Positions 50,114 through 59,228 are shown, numbered from the stretch's first letter. The stretch is DNA of 64,000 nt from Phytopseudomonas straminea (GCF_900112645.1 NZ_FOMO01000002.1:305593-369592), one strand, 5' to 3'. Notes: generated by a model from the letters alone, not told the origin. A program made the numbers and translations.

Positions 50114-51010
50114 TCAGTCGTGCAGCAACGGCGAGCCTGCCGGCAAATGCAGCCGCAACGCCTGAGGCCTTGCAGCGAAGCGTAGACGATGCCCGCCACG
50201 GGGCTCACCATCGAGGTTCAGATCCAGGCCCTCGGGGGCGTCGATTTCCAGCCAGGGCACGCGCGCGCTGATCGACACACCCTCAATACCCTTCAAGCCG
50301 CCGGACAGCAGCGTGCCAAGCGTTCCGACCACATCGGAGGCGGCCGGCACGATGCACACGTCCAGCAAGCCGTCGTTCACAAGGGCATGGGGGCACAGCA
50401 CATGCCCGCCGCCTGCCTGGCGACCGTTGCCGATGCCGAGGGCGAGGAACTCGCCTTCCCAGGCGAAATCCGGCCCCTTGAAGCGGCCAAAGGCCGAGCG
50501 CACCTCGGCGAAGCGGGTCAGGCCGGTTAGCATATAGGCCGCCCCACCCAGGAAGCGTTTGAGGTCTTCCGAGGTATTGGCCGTGATGTTGGAGCCAAAG
50601 CCGCCGGTGGCCATGTTGAGAAACAGCTCGCCATCGACCTCGCCCAGGTCGATCGGCTGCGCCGGCGTGTCGAGCAGGGCCAGGGCCTCGCCAGGCGTCA
50701 GCGGAATACCGGCGGCATGGGCGAAATCGTTGGCGGTGCCCAACGGCAGCAATACCAGGCTGGCATCGGTCTCGGCCTTGGCCATCGCTTCGGCGACATC
50801 GCGCAGCGTGCCGTCCCCGCCGCCGGCGATCAGCGTCGGGTAGCCTGCCTGCAGCGCTTCGGCGACCAGGCGCTGAGCATCGCCCGCCTCCCAGGTCAGC
50901 CGCACGGCCAGGTCCCAGCACTTCTCACGCTGGCTGTTGACCGCCGCGCGCACCTCTTCGTTGAGGGCCTGCTTGCCATGAAGGATCAACAGGGCTTTAC
51001 GCTCTTGCAT
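50114..51010 (-). CDS. yegS: Lipid kinase, YegS/DAGK family
   Basis: 298-residue cytoplasmic or membrane-peripheral kinase of the diacylglycerol/sphingosine kinase fold. GGGDGTLRDVAEAM near 60-73 is the nucleotide-binding motif, followed by LPLGTANDFAHAAGIP and EVDGELFLNMATGGFGSN. The phosphorylated lipid is not known for this branch. It is separated from moeA by 88 bases and from cheV by 124 bases. Confidence 0.92.
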   Translation of the reverse strand: MQERKALLILHGKQALNEEVRAAVNSQREKCWDLAVRLTWEAGDAQRLVAEALQAGYPTLIAGGGDGTLRDVAEAMAKAETDASLVLLPLGTANDFAHAAGIPLTPGEALALLDTPAQPIDLGEVDGELFLNMATGGFGSNITANTSEDLKRFLGGAAYMLTGLTRFAEVRSAFGRFKGPDFAWEGEFLALGIGNGRQAGGGHVLCPHALVNDGLLDVCIVPAASDVVGTLGTLLSGGLKGIEGVSISARVPWLEIDAPEGLDLNLDGEPRGGHRLRFAARPQALRLHLPAGSPLLHD

Positions 51011-51098
51011 AAGGGCTCCGATACAGAAAAGAAGTCTGTGCTGCCTAATGCAGACAGCGTGCGGCGGGAATAATCACGCCCGTCGCACGCGCCTGTCG

Positions 51099-52310
51099 TC
51101 AGCCGAGCAGTTCGCTCATCGGGATAAAGCGCACGGGATCGCCTTCAGCCAGCGTGGCACCTTCTAGCACCTGGGCCAGCCCCTCGGCCCAGGCTGCGCT
51201 GCGCAGCACCCCCGAACTCTGGTTCGAATAGGGCACCACGCGACCGTTTTCAAGGCGCGCGCGCAGAAACTCGCGGCGCTTGCCCGGTTTGGGCCAGGTG
51301 AAACCCGCCGGCACGCTGAAGCCCAGGGGTTCGACCTTCTGCACACCCAGGCGGCGCAGCAGATAGGGGCGCGCCAGCAGACCGAAGGTCACCAGCGTCG
51401 AGGCCGGATTGCCGGGCAGGCCGATCACCGGACACCCGCGGAACTCGCCGACGGTCAGCGGCTTGCCCGGCTTGATCGCTAGCTTCCACAACGCCAATTC
51501 GCCGGCTTCGCGCAGGGCTATACCGAGAAAATCCGCCTCACCGACCGACACGCCGCCGGTGGACAGGATCAGGTCGACATTTTCCAACTCACCGAGCGCC
51601 TGACGCGTACGCTCAAGGTTATCGGGCAGGATGCCGGCGTCGATGACTTCGCAACCTAGACGCTGAAGCCAGGCGACCAGCAGATAACGGTTGCTGTTGT
51701 AGATCTGCCCGGCGCCCAGTTCATGGCCGGGTTCGATCAGCTCATCACCGGTGGACAGCACCGCCACCCGCGGTTTGCGGCGAACCGCCAGCTGCGCCAG
51801 GCCGATGGACGCCGCCAGCCCCAGCTCGACGGGCCCCAGCCGCGTACCGGCAGCCAGCAGCGTTTCGCCCTTACGATTTTCCTGACCTTGGGGGCGGATG
51901 TTCTGCGCGATCTTCATCGGCTGATTGAAGTGCACGCGACCGTCCTCGCCGACACTGACGTTCTCCTGCATCTCCACCGTATCGGCGCCATCGGGCACCG
52001 GTGCACCGGTGAAGATGCGCGCACAGGTGCCGGGCCGCAGCGCATCGGGCGCCATGCCGGCAAGGATGCGCTGGCTGACTTCCAGCGGCTCGCCCTGACA
52101 GTCGGCCAGGCGTAATGCGTAGCCGTCCATGGCGCTGTTCGGCCAGGGCGGCAGGTCAAGGCCGGCGACCATGGGTTCGGCCAGCACGCGACCATCGGCT
52201 TCAGCCAGGTCGACTCGCTCGTGCTCGACGATCGGCGCGGCCTCGGCCAGTTCCAGCAGCCGAGCCAGGGCCTGTTCCACCGGCATCAACGGGGAATGCG
52301 CCTCGCTCAT
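51099..52310 (-). CDS. moeA: Molybdopterin molybdenumtransferase MoeA
   Basis: 403 residues. It inserts molybdate into adenylylated molybdopterin. Conserved parts are DLPPWPNSAMDGYALR (near 50-65), VLSTGDELIEPG, LSTGGVSVGEADF in the MoCF domain and IGLPGNPASTLVTF. The ATG at 52310 overlaps the moaB stop by four bases. The four-domain length is normal and intact. Confidence 0.95.
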   Translation of the reverse strand: MSEAHSPLMPVEQALARLLELAEAAPIVEHERVDLAEADGRVLAEPMVAGLDLPPWPNSAMDGYALRLADCQGEPLEVSQRILAGMAPDALRPGTCARIFTGAPVPDGADTVEMQENVSVGEDGRVHFNQPMKIAQNIRPQGQENRKGETLLAAGTRLGPVELGLAASIGLAQLAVRRKPRVAVLSTGDELIEPGHELGAGQIYNSNRYLLVAWLQRLGCEVIDAGILPDNLERTRQALGELENVDLILSTGGVSVGEADFLGIALREAGELALWKLAIKPGKPLTVGEFRGCPVIGLPGNPASTLVTFGLLARPYLLRRLGVQKVEPLGFSVPAGFTWPKPGKRREFLRARLENGRVVPYSNQSSGVLRSAAWAEGLAQVLEGATLAEGDPVRFIPMSELLG

Positions 52311-52846
52311 CCGCGGCTCTCGCACGGCGCGGCGAGCTTCAGGTGTGGCACGAAATTGCACGGGCGATGACGCGCATCGAGCTGTTCGGCGAGGATGCCG
52401 TCCCAGCCGGTGCGGCAGGCGTTGGTCGAGCCCGGCAGGCAGCACACCAGGGTGCCGTTGGCCAGGCCGGCCAGCGCGCGGGACTGGATGGTAGAGGTGC
52501 CGATGTCGGCGGTGGAAATCTGCCGGAACAGCTCGCCGAAACCATCGACCTGCTTGTCGAGCAGGCAGGCCACCGCTTCCGGTGTACTGTCACGACCGGT
52601 GAAGCCGGTGCCGCCGGTGATCAGCACCACCTGCACGACGTCTTCGGCGATCCAGGTGGCGACCTGGGCGCGGATCTTGTAGAGGTCGTCCTTGAGCAGC
52701 ACCCGATCGGCAAGGTTATGGCCCGCCGCCTTGAGGCGGTCGACGAAAAGTTGCCCGGAGGTATCGGTTTCCAGCGTGCGGGTATCGCTGACCGTCAGCA
52801 CGGCGATATTCAGGGGCACGAATGGCGCATCGGCCTTGTGGCTCAT
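52307..52846 (-). CDS. moaB: Molybdopterin adenylyltransferase-like MoaB
   Basis: 179 residues of the MoaB/MogA MoCF fold, which adenylylates molybdopterin before metal insertion. [20 protein letters not shown] and [18 protein letters not shown] are diagnostic, with [16 protein letters not shown] near the C-terminus. The ATG at 52846 faces mobA; the genes start 68 bases apart, so one short region serves both directions. Confidence 0.95.
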   Translation of the reverse strand: MSHKADAPFVPLNIAVLTVSDTRTLETDTSGQLFVDRLKAAGHNLADRVLLKDDLYKIRAQVATWIAEDVVQVVLITGGTGFTGRDSTPEAVACLLDKQVDGFGELFRQISTADIGTSTIQSRALAGLANGTLVCCLPGSTNACRTGWDGILAEQLDARHRPCNFVPHLKLAAPCESRG

Positions 52847-52914
52847 GGCAGGCTTCCAGTTGTGGTCGACAAAGGCCGGTGTTATACCACAGCGCCACCT
52901 CCGGAGACCCCGCC

Positions 52915-53487
52915 ATGCCCGCCACCGCAATGCCCCAGCCCTTCTCCGTGGTACTGCTCGCAGGCGGCCGGGGCCAGCGCATGGGCGGCCTGGACAAGGG
53001 CCTGGTCCACTGGCAGGCGCGGCCGATGATCGCATGGCTGCACGAGGTGGTTCGCCCACTCACCGACGACCTGATCATCTCCTGCAACCGCAACCAGGAG
53101 AACTACGCGGCCTACGCCGACCGCCTGGTCGGCGACGACAGCGCTGACTATCCGGGCCCGCTGGCCGGCATCCGAGCCGCCCTGCAGGTCGCCCGCCACC
53201 CATTGCTGCTGGTGCTGCCGTGCGATGCCCCCAGGGTCGACCGCACACTGATCGAGAGCCTACTCGTCCTGGCCGAGGATCATCCGGTCATGGCACAGCG
53301 CGACGGTTACTGGGAGCCGCTGTTCGCGGTCATACCCCGCCGCCTGCTGCCATCATTGGAAGAGGCCTGGCAGGCTGGCGAGCGTAGCACCCAGCGCTGG
53401 CTGCGCGCCCACCAGCCCGCGGCGCTGGTCTGCGAGACGGATGATCCGCGCCTGAGCAACCTCAACTCGCCCGACCTGCTCGACTAA
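52915..53487 (+). CDS. mobA: Molybdenum cofactor guanylyltransferase MobA
   Basis: 190 residues. It adds GMP to molybdopterin to form the bis-MGD cofactor of nitrate reductase and related enzymes. The nucleotidyl-binding signature is [17 protein letters not shown] (near 14-30), with CDAPRV later. The ATG at 52915 was chosen because family homology begins there; GGAG lies ten bases upstream. The frame is open back to 52822 but that would overlap moaB. Its stop codon is the first base pairs of the MITE-like element. Confidence 0.95.
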   Translation: MPATAMPQPFSVVLLAGGRGQRMGGLDKGLVHWQARPMIAWLHEVVRPLTDDLIISCNRNQENYAAYADRLVGDDSADYPGPLAGIRAALQVARHPLLLVLPCDAPRVDRTLIESLLVLAEDHPVMAQRDGYWEPLFAVIPRRLLPSLEEAWQAGERSTQRWLRAHQPAALVCETDDPRLSNLNSPDLLD

Positions 53488-53697
53488 GAACCTGTTCAGA
53501 GTGTGCTGCACGTCGGCACTGCGGCGTTAAAAACAGGCTCGGAAAGCCGCTTGCGGCTAACGCACTTCAGTGCGGCCCGAAGGGCGAGCGGAGCGAGTAA
53601 TGCTCATTTACAGCTCATAAACTCCGCGTCCTCGCCTGTTTTGCGGGGCCGCCTAGGCCTTGCATTGCTCTAGCTCGCGAGACTTTGAACAGGCTCT
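53487..53697. mobile_element. MITE-like intergenic element with terminal inverted repeats
   Basis: The 16-base ends, AGAACCTGTTCAGAGT (53487-53502) and ACTTTGAACAGGCTCT (53682-53697), match in 14 of 16 positions as inverted repeats. The 211-base inside contains GC-rich sub-palindromes and no open frame of note. It is the main content of the 317-base gap 53488-53804. Pseudomonads carry many elements with GTTCAGAG/CTTTGAACAGG ends. It abuts the mobA stop exactly. Confidence 0.75.
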
Positions 53698-53804
53698 AAG
53701 GCTTGCAGCGGGCGCGTCATCCGAGCATAAATAGGGCGGAACTTGAGCTTGGCGCTTTCGTCTGAGCCAAGGTAATCACTCAGCTTCGATTTAGGAGACA
53801 AGCC

Positions 53805-54026
53805 ATGAAGCAACGGACTACCGCTGCGTTTCTACTCGCCTTCGGCCTGGTTACCCTGGCAGGTTGCTCTACCCCGTCGGTGATCACCCTCAACGATGGC
53901 CGTGAAATTCAGACCGTCGACCGTCCCGACTTCGACAAGGACACCGGTTTCTACGAGTTCGAGCAGTTGGATGGCAAACGCACCAAGGTCAACAAGGACC
54001 AGGTTCGTACCGTCAAGGAGCTGTAA
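53805..54026 (+). CDS. Small lipoprotein, YgdI/YgdR family
   Basis: 73 residues. The signal peptide ends in the lipobox LAGC (Cys21), so it is lipid-modified; the +2 residue is Ser, predicting the outer membrane. The mature domain, SVITLNDGREIQTVDRPDFDKDTGFYEFEQLDGKR, is the SH3-like YgdI/YgdR fold. TAGGAGACAAGCC precedes the ATG. Function unknown. It precedes the tRNA gene by about 100 bases. Confidence 0.9.
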   Translation: MKQRTTAAFLLAFGLVTLAGCSTPSVITLNDGREIQTVDRPDFDKDTGFYEFEQLDGKRTKVNKDQVRTVKEL

Positions 54027-54091
54027 GCGTCTTTTCTACTCAAGGGCGCATGCCGAACGCGGCGCCCTGATTAAAAATTTTTGCTAACCCC

Positions 54092-54119
54092 TTGTGCAGC
54101 AAAAGTTTTTGAGTAGAAT
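54092..54119 (+). promoter_or_regulatory. Candidate tRNA-Pro promoter
   Basis: TTGTGC (54092-54097), a 16-base spacer and TAGAAT (54114-54119) end 10 bases before the mature 5' end of the tRNA. Confidence 0.5.
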
Positions 54120-54129
54120 TTAGCGCATT

Positions 54130-54206
54130 CGGAGTGTAGCGCAGCTTGGTAGCGCGTCTCGTTCGGGACGAGAAGGTCGCAGGTTCGAATCCTGTCTCTC
54201 CGACCA
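54130..54206 (+). tRNA. tRNA-Pro (anticodon CGG)
   Basis: 77 bases with encoded CCA. The D arm contains AGCTTGGTAG, the anticodon loop is TTCGGGA with CGG at 54164-54166, and the T arm contains GGTTCGAATCC. The acceptor stem pairs CGGAG with CTCCG; one internal position is T against T. It reads CCG codons. Confidence 0.96.
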
Positions 54207-54214
54207 AATCCCAA

Positions 54215-54244
54215 AAAAACCGGCCTTGATGGCCGGTTTTTTCG
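54215..54244 (+). terminator. rho-independent terminator after tRNA-Pro
   Basis: An 11-bp stem AAAAACCGGCC / GGCCGGTTTTT (54215-54225, 54231-54241) with a TTGAT loop, ending in T. Confidence 0.92.
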
Positions 54245-54268
54245 TTTCTGGCATTTAACTCTCAGAGC

Positions 54269-54451
54269 TCAGCCCTCACCACCCCCACCACAGGCGATGA
54301 GTTCGATCAGGCCCATCTGGTACCATTTGTTCTGGCAACTCCAGCCATGCTCGAACGTCCAGGCACTGGCGGTACCGCTAAATGCTATTCCAGCTACCAG
54401 CGCCGCGGCCAGCGTCAGGCTACGTGAGCGCGTGTTCTTCATGCGTTTCAT
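54269..54451 (-). CDS. Tiny exported peptide, unknown function
   Basis: 60-codon gene from ATG 54451, which has GAGG six bases upstream; an ATG six codons earlier has none. The N-terminus is a textbook signal peptide (SLTLAAALVAGIAFSGTASA, then cleavage before WTF). The predicted mature peptide is only about 30 residues, with three Trp, two Cys (CQNKW... and IACGGGG) and an unusual CGGGGEG end. A disulfide is possible. It lies between the tRNA terminator and dctA with no partner genes. It could be a secreted signal, a small bacteriocin-like peptide or a stress peptide. It could also be a chance frame, though the signal peptide argues against that. Confidence 0.6.
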   Translation of the reverse strand: MKRMKNTRSRSLTLAAALVAGIAFSGTASAWTFEHGWSCQNKWYQMGLIELIACGGGGEG

Positions 54452-54612
54452 GGAAACCTCACCATTCATCCAGGATTGATGAGCGGCGCCACGCGTTACA
54501 ACTGTCGATCACGCGAAGCGCTACCCGCCTGGTAATGCTCCTGCCGAACCCTGCCCCGCTCAATAGAACAGGTGACCTAAAGGCGACGTGCCAGCCCAGT
54601 TTCATGCACCCA

Positions 54613-54638
54613 TAAAAAAGCCCGCCACAAGGGCGGGC
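54613..54638 (-). terminator. rho-independent terminator after dctA
   Basis: GCCCGCC / GGCGGGC stem (54620-54626, 54632-54638) is followed on the minus strand by T-run (complement of AAAAAA). It lies about 40 bases beyond the dctA stop. Confidence 0.82.
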
Positions 54639-54678
54639 CAGGTGACCCTCCCTGCCGGGAAGGTCGACGACATTGCTA

Positions 54679-56007
54679 TCAGGACACCTTGCCAGCGTTG
54701 TCGGCAGGTACAGCCACCACGTCCGGACGACCACCGGAAGCCAGCTCGCGCTGCAGGGTGTCTTCGTCCAGCTCCTTGCACCACTTGGCGACCACGATGG
54801 TGGCGACGCCGTTACCGACTAGGTTGGTCAGCGCGCGGGCTTCGGACATGAAACGGTCGATACCCAGGATCAGCGCCAGGCCGGCAACCGGCAGGTGGCC
54901 GACGGCAGACAGGGTGGCGGCCAGAACGATGAAGCCGCTACCGGTCACGCCAGCAGCACCCTTGGAAGCAACCAGCAGCACCAGCAGCAGAGTGATCTGG
55001 TGGGTGATGTCCATCGGGGTATCGGTAGCCTGGGCGATGAACACCGCGGCCATGGTCAGGTAGATCGAGGTACCGTCGAGGTTGAAGGAGTAGCCAGTCG
55101 GGATTACCAGACCAACGACCGACTTCTTGGCACCGAGCTTTTCCATCTTGGTCAGCATGCGTGGCAGGGCCGACTCCGACGACGAAGTACCCAGCACGAT
55201 CATCAGCTCTTCGCGGATGTAGCGAATCAGGCGCAGAACGCTGAAACCGTGAGCACGGCAGATACCGCCCAGTACCACGAGCACGAAGAAGAAGCAGGTG
55301 ATGTAGAAGCACAGCATCAGTTGGCCCAACTGCACCAGCGAGCCGACACCGTACTGACCGATGGTGAAGGCCATGGCACCGAAGGCACCGAGGGGAGCGA
55401 GCTTCATGATCATGTTGATGATGCCGAACATGACGTGGGCGATGCGATCGATGAACTCGAGCACCGGGCGACCGAACTCACCCATGCGCTGCAGAGCGAA
55501 GGCAAAGATCACCGAGAAGAACAGCACCTGCAGGATGTCGCCGTTGGCGAACGCGCCGACCACGGTTGCCGGAATCACGTTAAGGATGAAGCCGATGGTG
55601 GTCTGCGCTTCACCAGCCTGGGCATAGGCGGCGATTTTGCTGGCATCCAGCGTGCTCGGATCGACGTGCATGCCGACGCCCGGCTGCACGACGTTGACCA
55701 CGACCAGACCGATGATCAGGGCAATGGTGGAGACGATTTCGAAATACAGCAGCGCGTAGCCGCCGGTCTTGCCGACTGCCTTCATGTCCTGCATGCCGGC
55801 GATGCCGCTGACGACGGTGCAGAAGATGATGGGTGCGATGACCATCTTGATGAGCTTGACGAAGCCATCGCCTAGCGGCTTGAGGGCGACGCCCGTTTCA
55901 GGATAGAAGTGACCGAGGAGAATGCCGATGGTGATAGCAGCCAGCACTTGGACATAGAGCATTTTGTAGAACGGTTGACGGACAACTTCATGCGTTGTGG
56001 CAGTCAT
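54679..56007 (-). CDS. dctA: C4-dicarboxylate:cation symporter DctA
   Basis: 442-residue inner-membrane transporter of the DAACS family that takes up succinate, fumarate and malate. It has eight predicted helices and two re-entrant loops; diagnostic parts are [17 protein letters not shown] (the serine-rich re-entrant loop) and [16 protein letters not shown]. The C-terminus is hydrophilic. The ATG at 56007 is the family start; open frame further upstream overlaps the promoter. A sigma-54 promoter lies 127-142 bases upstream. In the family regulation is by DctB/DctD, which are not in this window. Confidence 0.94.
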   Translation of the reverse strand: MTATTHEVVRQPFYKMLYVQVLAAITIGILLGHFYPETGVALKPLGDGFVKLIKMVIAPIIFCTVVSGIAGMQDMKAVGKTGGYALLYFEIVSTIALIIGLVVVNVVQPGVGMHVDPSTLDASKIAAYAQAGEAQTTIGFILNVIPATVVGAFANGDILQVLFFSVIFAFALQRMGEFGRPVLEFIDRIAHVMFGIINMIMKLAPLGAFGAMAFTIGQYGVGSLVQLGQLMLCFYITCFFFVLVVLGGICRAHGFSVLRLIRYIREELMIVLGTSSSESALPRMLTKMEKLGAKKSVVGLVIPTGYSFNLDGTSIYLTMAAVFIAQATDTPMDITHQITLLLVLLVASKGAAGVTGSGFIVLAATLSAVGHLPVAGLALILGIDRFMSEARALTNLVGNGVATIVVAKWCKELDEDTLQRELASGGRPDVVAVPADNAGKVS

Positions 56008-56133
56008 GGTGAATCCTCTCGGGTGCGGCAATGACATCCTGCGACGTCCGCACCACCTTTCTTGTTTAGGCGCCAACCCTCCTGACCTGGAGGGATTTGT
56101 TATAGGGCGCTCTCGCGACCTTGACGCTGCAAA

Positions 56134-56149
56134 AGCAAGCGCCATGCCA
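56134..56149 (-). promoter_or_regulatory. Sigma-54 (RpoN) promoter of dctA
   Basis: On the minus strand TGGCATG-N4-TTGCT (56149 to 56134) keeps the GG and GC dinucleotides ten bases apart; six of seven bases fit TGGCACG. Initiation about 12 bases downstream would give a leader near 115 bases. The rest of the 282-base gap 56008-56289 shows no gene. Confidence 0.75.
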
Positions 56150-56289
56150 CACAGGAAATATCCGGATAAACCTTTGACTGGCGTGGGTTTTAGCAAAGAT
56201 TTCGGCCGGCCTGGCGCGGCCGATGGCGGTTTTCCGCACGGGCACTCAGGCGAGCGTGGCGGATTCCCACCAAAACGGTGGACTGGCGC

Positions 56290-57666
56290 TCAGATCCGTA
56301 CCCGAAACGCCGCCCCACCGAGCTCGGACTCTTCGAGAAATAGCTCACCTTCGTAGCTTTCTATGATGTCCTTGACCACAGCGGTACCGATGCCCTGCCC
56401 TGGATGCTGGGTGTCCAGACGCTCGCCGCGGCGCAGGATGCGCTCGCGTTGATCGACCGGAACGCCTGGGCCATCGTCCTCGACGCACAGCTCGCAGGTG
56501 CCGCCTTCGATAAGAGCGCCGATGCGCACCTGCCCCAGGCACAGGCGGTAGGCGTTTTCCAGCAGGTTGCCGAGCAGTTCGAGCAGTGCTGCACGCTCCA
56601 TGGGAATTTCAAGCCAGGCATCGAACTGGCGCTGCACACTGACCTGTTTGCCGCGATAGACCTTGTCGAGGGCGTCGCAGAGGTTGTCCACCACCCCGGC
56701 AAGCGGCACCCGGTGGCGCACCAGGCCGCTCTTGCGCAGGCTGGCGCGCTGCAGCTGATAGCCGATCTGCTGGCTCATGCGCTCGATCTGCCCCTGCAGG
56801 ATCTGCGACTGCTCGCGGTTCTGCGGCCGGGTGGCGATCACCTCGGCTGCGCCCTGCAGCACCGACAAAGGGGTCTTCAGGCTGTGCGCCAGGTCATCTA
56901 GGGAATGGCGGTAGCGCTCGCGCTGCTGGCGTTCACTGTCCAGCAGGCGGTTCAGCGAGCCGGTCAGGCGCAGCAGCTCGCGCGGATGCTCATCGCTCAG
57001 GCGTTCGCGCAGGCCGCCCTCCACTTCGTCCAGCTCTTCACGCAACCCGCGCAGGCTGCGAAAGCCCCAGGTCAGGCCGAACCACAGCAGCCCCAGAAGC
57101 AGCAGCAGCGCACCGCCGAGCCACAGGTAGAGTTGCTTGGTGAAATCCCGGTACAGCGCCAGGGTGTCGCTGGCCGGCTGCAGGGTGACGATACTGAACG
57201 CCGCACTCTGCCCGCGTAGCAGCTTGATCTCCACATCATAGAGGTAGAACTCGCGGCCCTGACGGTCCTCTACACGCAGAAGCTCATCGCCGCGGCCGTC
57301 GTAGCTGGGCAGGTAGGACAGGGAAATATCGCGGGTAGAAGGCGACTGCCACAGCAGCGTGCCGTCCCGGTCGTAGATGAAGCCCAGTAATTGGGCATCC
57401 GGCAGGTCGAACTCCTCGTCGGGCAGCTTGATGGGCATGCGCAGCTTGCCATCGTCGGTGCGGGCAGCGGATATCAGCGCGCCGGTGTCGGCGGCCAAGC
57501 GTTTCTCGACGGATTTTTCCAGGGCGATCAGAAAGGCGCCCTGCAAGGTTGGTAGCAACGCCGCCATGAACAGCACGGCGATAACCGTACTGCCGAGCAT
57601 CAGGCGCAGGCGTAGCGAGGAAATCCAACGCGCCTTGAGTTGCGCGAAACCTCGGGTCACCGGCAT
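56290..57666 (-). CDS. phoQ: Sensor histidine kinase PhoQ
   Basis: 458-residue two-pass membrane kinase. TM1 lies near 19-45 and TM2 near 180-200, with a periplasmic sensor of about 135 residues between them containing an acidic stretch (LPDEEFDLPD). Then HAMP and the dimerisation domain with His261 in LAHSLKTPLSVLQG, the N box LLGNLLENAYR, G1 EDDGPGVP and G2 GQGIGTAVV. It is paired with phoP and overlaps its end by 10 bases. PhoQ senses low Mg2+ and cationic peptides and controls oprH and lipid A modification. Confidence 0.93.
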   Translation of the reverse strand: MPVTRGFAQLKARWISSLRLRLMLGSTVIAVLFMAALLPTLQGAFLIALEKSVEKRLAADTGALISAARTDDGKLRMPIKLPDEEFDLPDAQLLGFIYDRDGTLLWQSPSTRDISLSYLPSYDGRGDELLRVEDRQGREFYLYDVEIKLLRGQSAAFSIVTLQPASDTLALYRDFTKQLYLWLGGALLLLLGLLWFGLTWGFRSLRGLREELDEVEGGLRERLSDEHPRELLRLTGSLNRLLDSERQQRERYRHSLDDLAHSLKTPLSVLQGAAEVIATRPQNREQSQILQGQIERMSQQIGYQLQRASLRKSGLVRHRVPLAGVVDNLCDALDKVYRGKQVSVQRQFDAWLEIPMERAALLELLGNLLENAYRLCLGQVRIGALIEGGTCELCVEDDGPGVPVDQRERILRRGERLDTQHPGQGIGTAVVKDIIESYEGELFLEESELGGAAFRVRI

Positions 57667-58334
57667 CTCTCGGTGAACAGATAGCCCTGGCCGCGCACCG
57701 TTTCGATCGGTTTGAAGCCGTTGCAGCTTTCCAGCTTGCGACGCAGGCGACCGACCAGCACTTCGATCACGTTGGGATCGCGCTCCTCATCATCGGGATA
57801 CAGCTGTTCGATCAGGCGTTCCTTGGGCACCACCTGCTGGTGGTGACGCATCAGGTATTCAAGGATGCGGTACTCGTAAGCGGTCAGGCCCATGCCATTC
57901 CCCTCGATCAGCGCCTGCTTGCGGTTCATGTCGAGCAGCAGCGGGCCTGCTTCGATGGTCGACTGAATGAAGCCGGAAGAGCGGCGCAGCAGCGCATTGA
58001 GGCGCGCCTCGAGTTCCTCGAACTGAAAGGGCTTGACCACGTAATCGTCGGCGCCCGAGGCCAGGCCTTCGACCTTGTCCTGCCAGTTGCCGCGGGCAGT
58101 GAGAATCAGAATGGGAAAGGTCTTGTCGCGGCTGCGCAACTGACGGATCAGGTCCAGCCCGCTGATGCCTGGCAGACCAAGATCGATCACCGCCAGATCA
58201 TGATGGTATTCATCGACGCGATACAGGGCTTCCTCGGCGTTAGCGACCGCGTCCACCACGTGGCCTTGTTCGCCGAGTCGGGTATACAGATGGTGGCGCA
58301 GCAGCGCCTCATCCTCCACGACCAGCAATTTCAT
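57657..58334 (-). CDS. phoP: Response regulator PhoP
   Basis: 225-residue OmpR-family regulator. The receiver domain has the acidic pocket (VEDE at 6-9) and phospho-acceptor Asp51 in VIDLGLPG, plus the conserved Thr/Lys region (ILTARG, VVKPF). The C-terminal winged helix ends in VLVGRLRRKLE and TVRGQGYLF. It is middle gene of oprH-phoP-phoQ, 73 bases after oprH. Confidence 0.95.
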   Translation of the reverse strand: MKLLVVEDEALLRHHLYTRLGEQGHVVDAVANAEEALYRVDEYHHDLAVIDLGLPGISGLDLIRQLRSRDKTFPILILTARGNWQDKVEGLASGADDYVVKPFQFEELEARLNALLRRSSGFIQSTIEAGPLLLDMNRKQALIEGNGMGLTAYEYRILEYLMRHHQQVVPKERLIEQLYPDDEERDPNVIEVLVGRLRRKLESCNGFKPIETVRGQGYLFTERCR

Positions 58335-58407
58335 CGTTGCATGTCCTCTTCATCATGAATGAAGTCGGGTCGCCCATCGGACGACCCGGACTCTCTACAG
58401 ACAAGAC

Positions 58408-59016
58408 TTAGAACTTGTAGTTGGCACCCAGATACCACTGACCACTGCTATGCAGATCGAGCGAGCCGACCTTGCCTTCGCCGTGCGGTGCGAATTCGGT
58501 GCTGGCGTTGGTGCGCAGGTAACGGTAGCCACCTTCGATGGAGGCGTTTTCGTTGACTTCCTGCAGCAGGCCCGCCTGCAAGCCGGCAGCATACCCGACA
58601 TTGCTGTCACGCGAGACACCAGAGCTGTTCTGCTCCAGTTTGACGAGGCCCAGGGTGCCACCGCCGAACAGCTTGGTGCCGTTCTCGTTCAGCGGCAGGA
58701 AGGCATCGTAGCTGCCGAGCAGGTTCTGCTGACGCAGCTTGAGGCCATTGTTGCTGCCGGAGATGTATTCGTAGGTGCCGTAATAACGGCCGGCATCATT
58801 TTGCTGACCGGCGCGGATACCCCAGGTGCTTTCGTTGTTGATGACGCTGTCGAAGTTCGGGTTGCCCAGGTTGGCATTGAGCGCGTCGGACTTCTGGATG
58901 TTGTTGCTGGTCTGGCCCCAGGTGAATCCGGCGAAGTTGTTGTCGGCATGAGCGGTGGCTGCAGCGCCGAATACCAGGGAAGTTGCCAGAGCCAGTTTGG
59001 TCAGAGTCGCTTTCAT
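58408..59016 (-). CDS. oprH: Outer membrane protein OprH
   Basis: 202-residue outer-membrane beta-barrel with an N-terminal signal peptide (cleavage after AHA, about 24). It has features of P. aeruginosa OprH: GFTWGQTSNNIQKSDALN, TWGIRAGQQ, KLRQQNLLGSYDAFLP, GYRYLRTNAST and the terminal YLGANYKF ending in Phe. OprH stabilises LPS under low Mg2+ and against polymyxin. It leads the oprH-phoP-phoQ operon. A four-copy PhoP-type repeat lies 65 bases upstream. Confidence 0.94.
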   Translation of the reverse strand: MKATLTKLALATSLVFGAAATAHADNNFAGFTWGQTSNNIQKSDALNANLGNPNFDSVINNESTWGIRAGQQNDAGRYYGTYEYISGSNNGLKLRQQNLLGSYDAFLPLNENGTKLFGGGTLGLVKLEQNSSGVSRDSNVGYAAGLQAGLLQEVNENASIEGGYRYLRTNASTEFAPHGEGKVGSLDLHSSGQWYLGANYKF

Positions 59017-59080
59017 GGAGATGCCTCTCGAATGGCAGTGGGTTAATGAAAAACTCGAGAATCATCCTGCCTGCCAGCCA

Positions 59081-59119
59081 CTGAACCCTTCCTGAACCCT
59101 CGCTGAACCTCACCTGAAC
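59081..59119 (-). promoter_or_regulatory. PhoP-type direct-repeat array upstream of oprH
   Basis: On the minus strand GTTCAG occurs four times at exactly 11-base spacing (plus-strand CTGAAC at 59081, 59092, 59103 and 59114). PhoP-type boxes are two 6-base half-sites 11 bases apart; here the array would hold two dimers or more. It fits autoregulation by PhoP. Confidence 0.8.
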
Positions 59120-59228
59120 GATGGGTCTGATCCGACTACTGCCTTGTACACGTTCATTTGCAGCAGTCAGATGACCAGCCCAGCAGTGCTACCTATCCGG
59201 CTGGTAAGCAGCCGGCCGGCGCGGCAGA

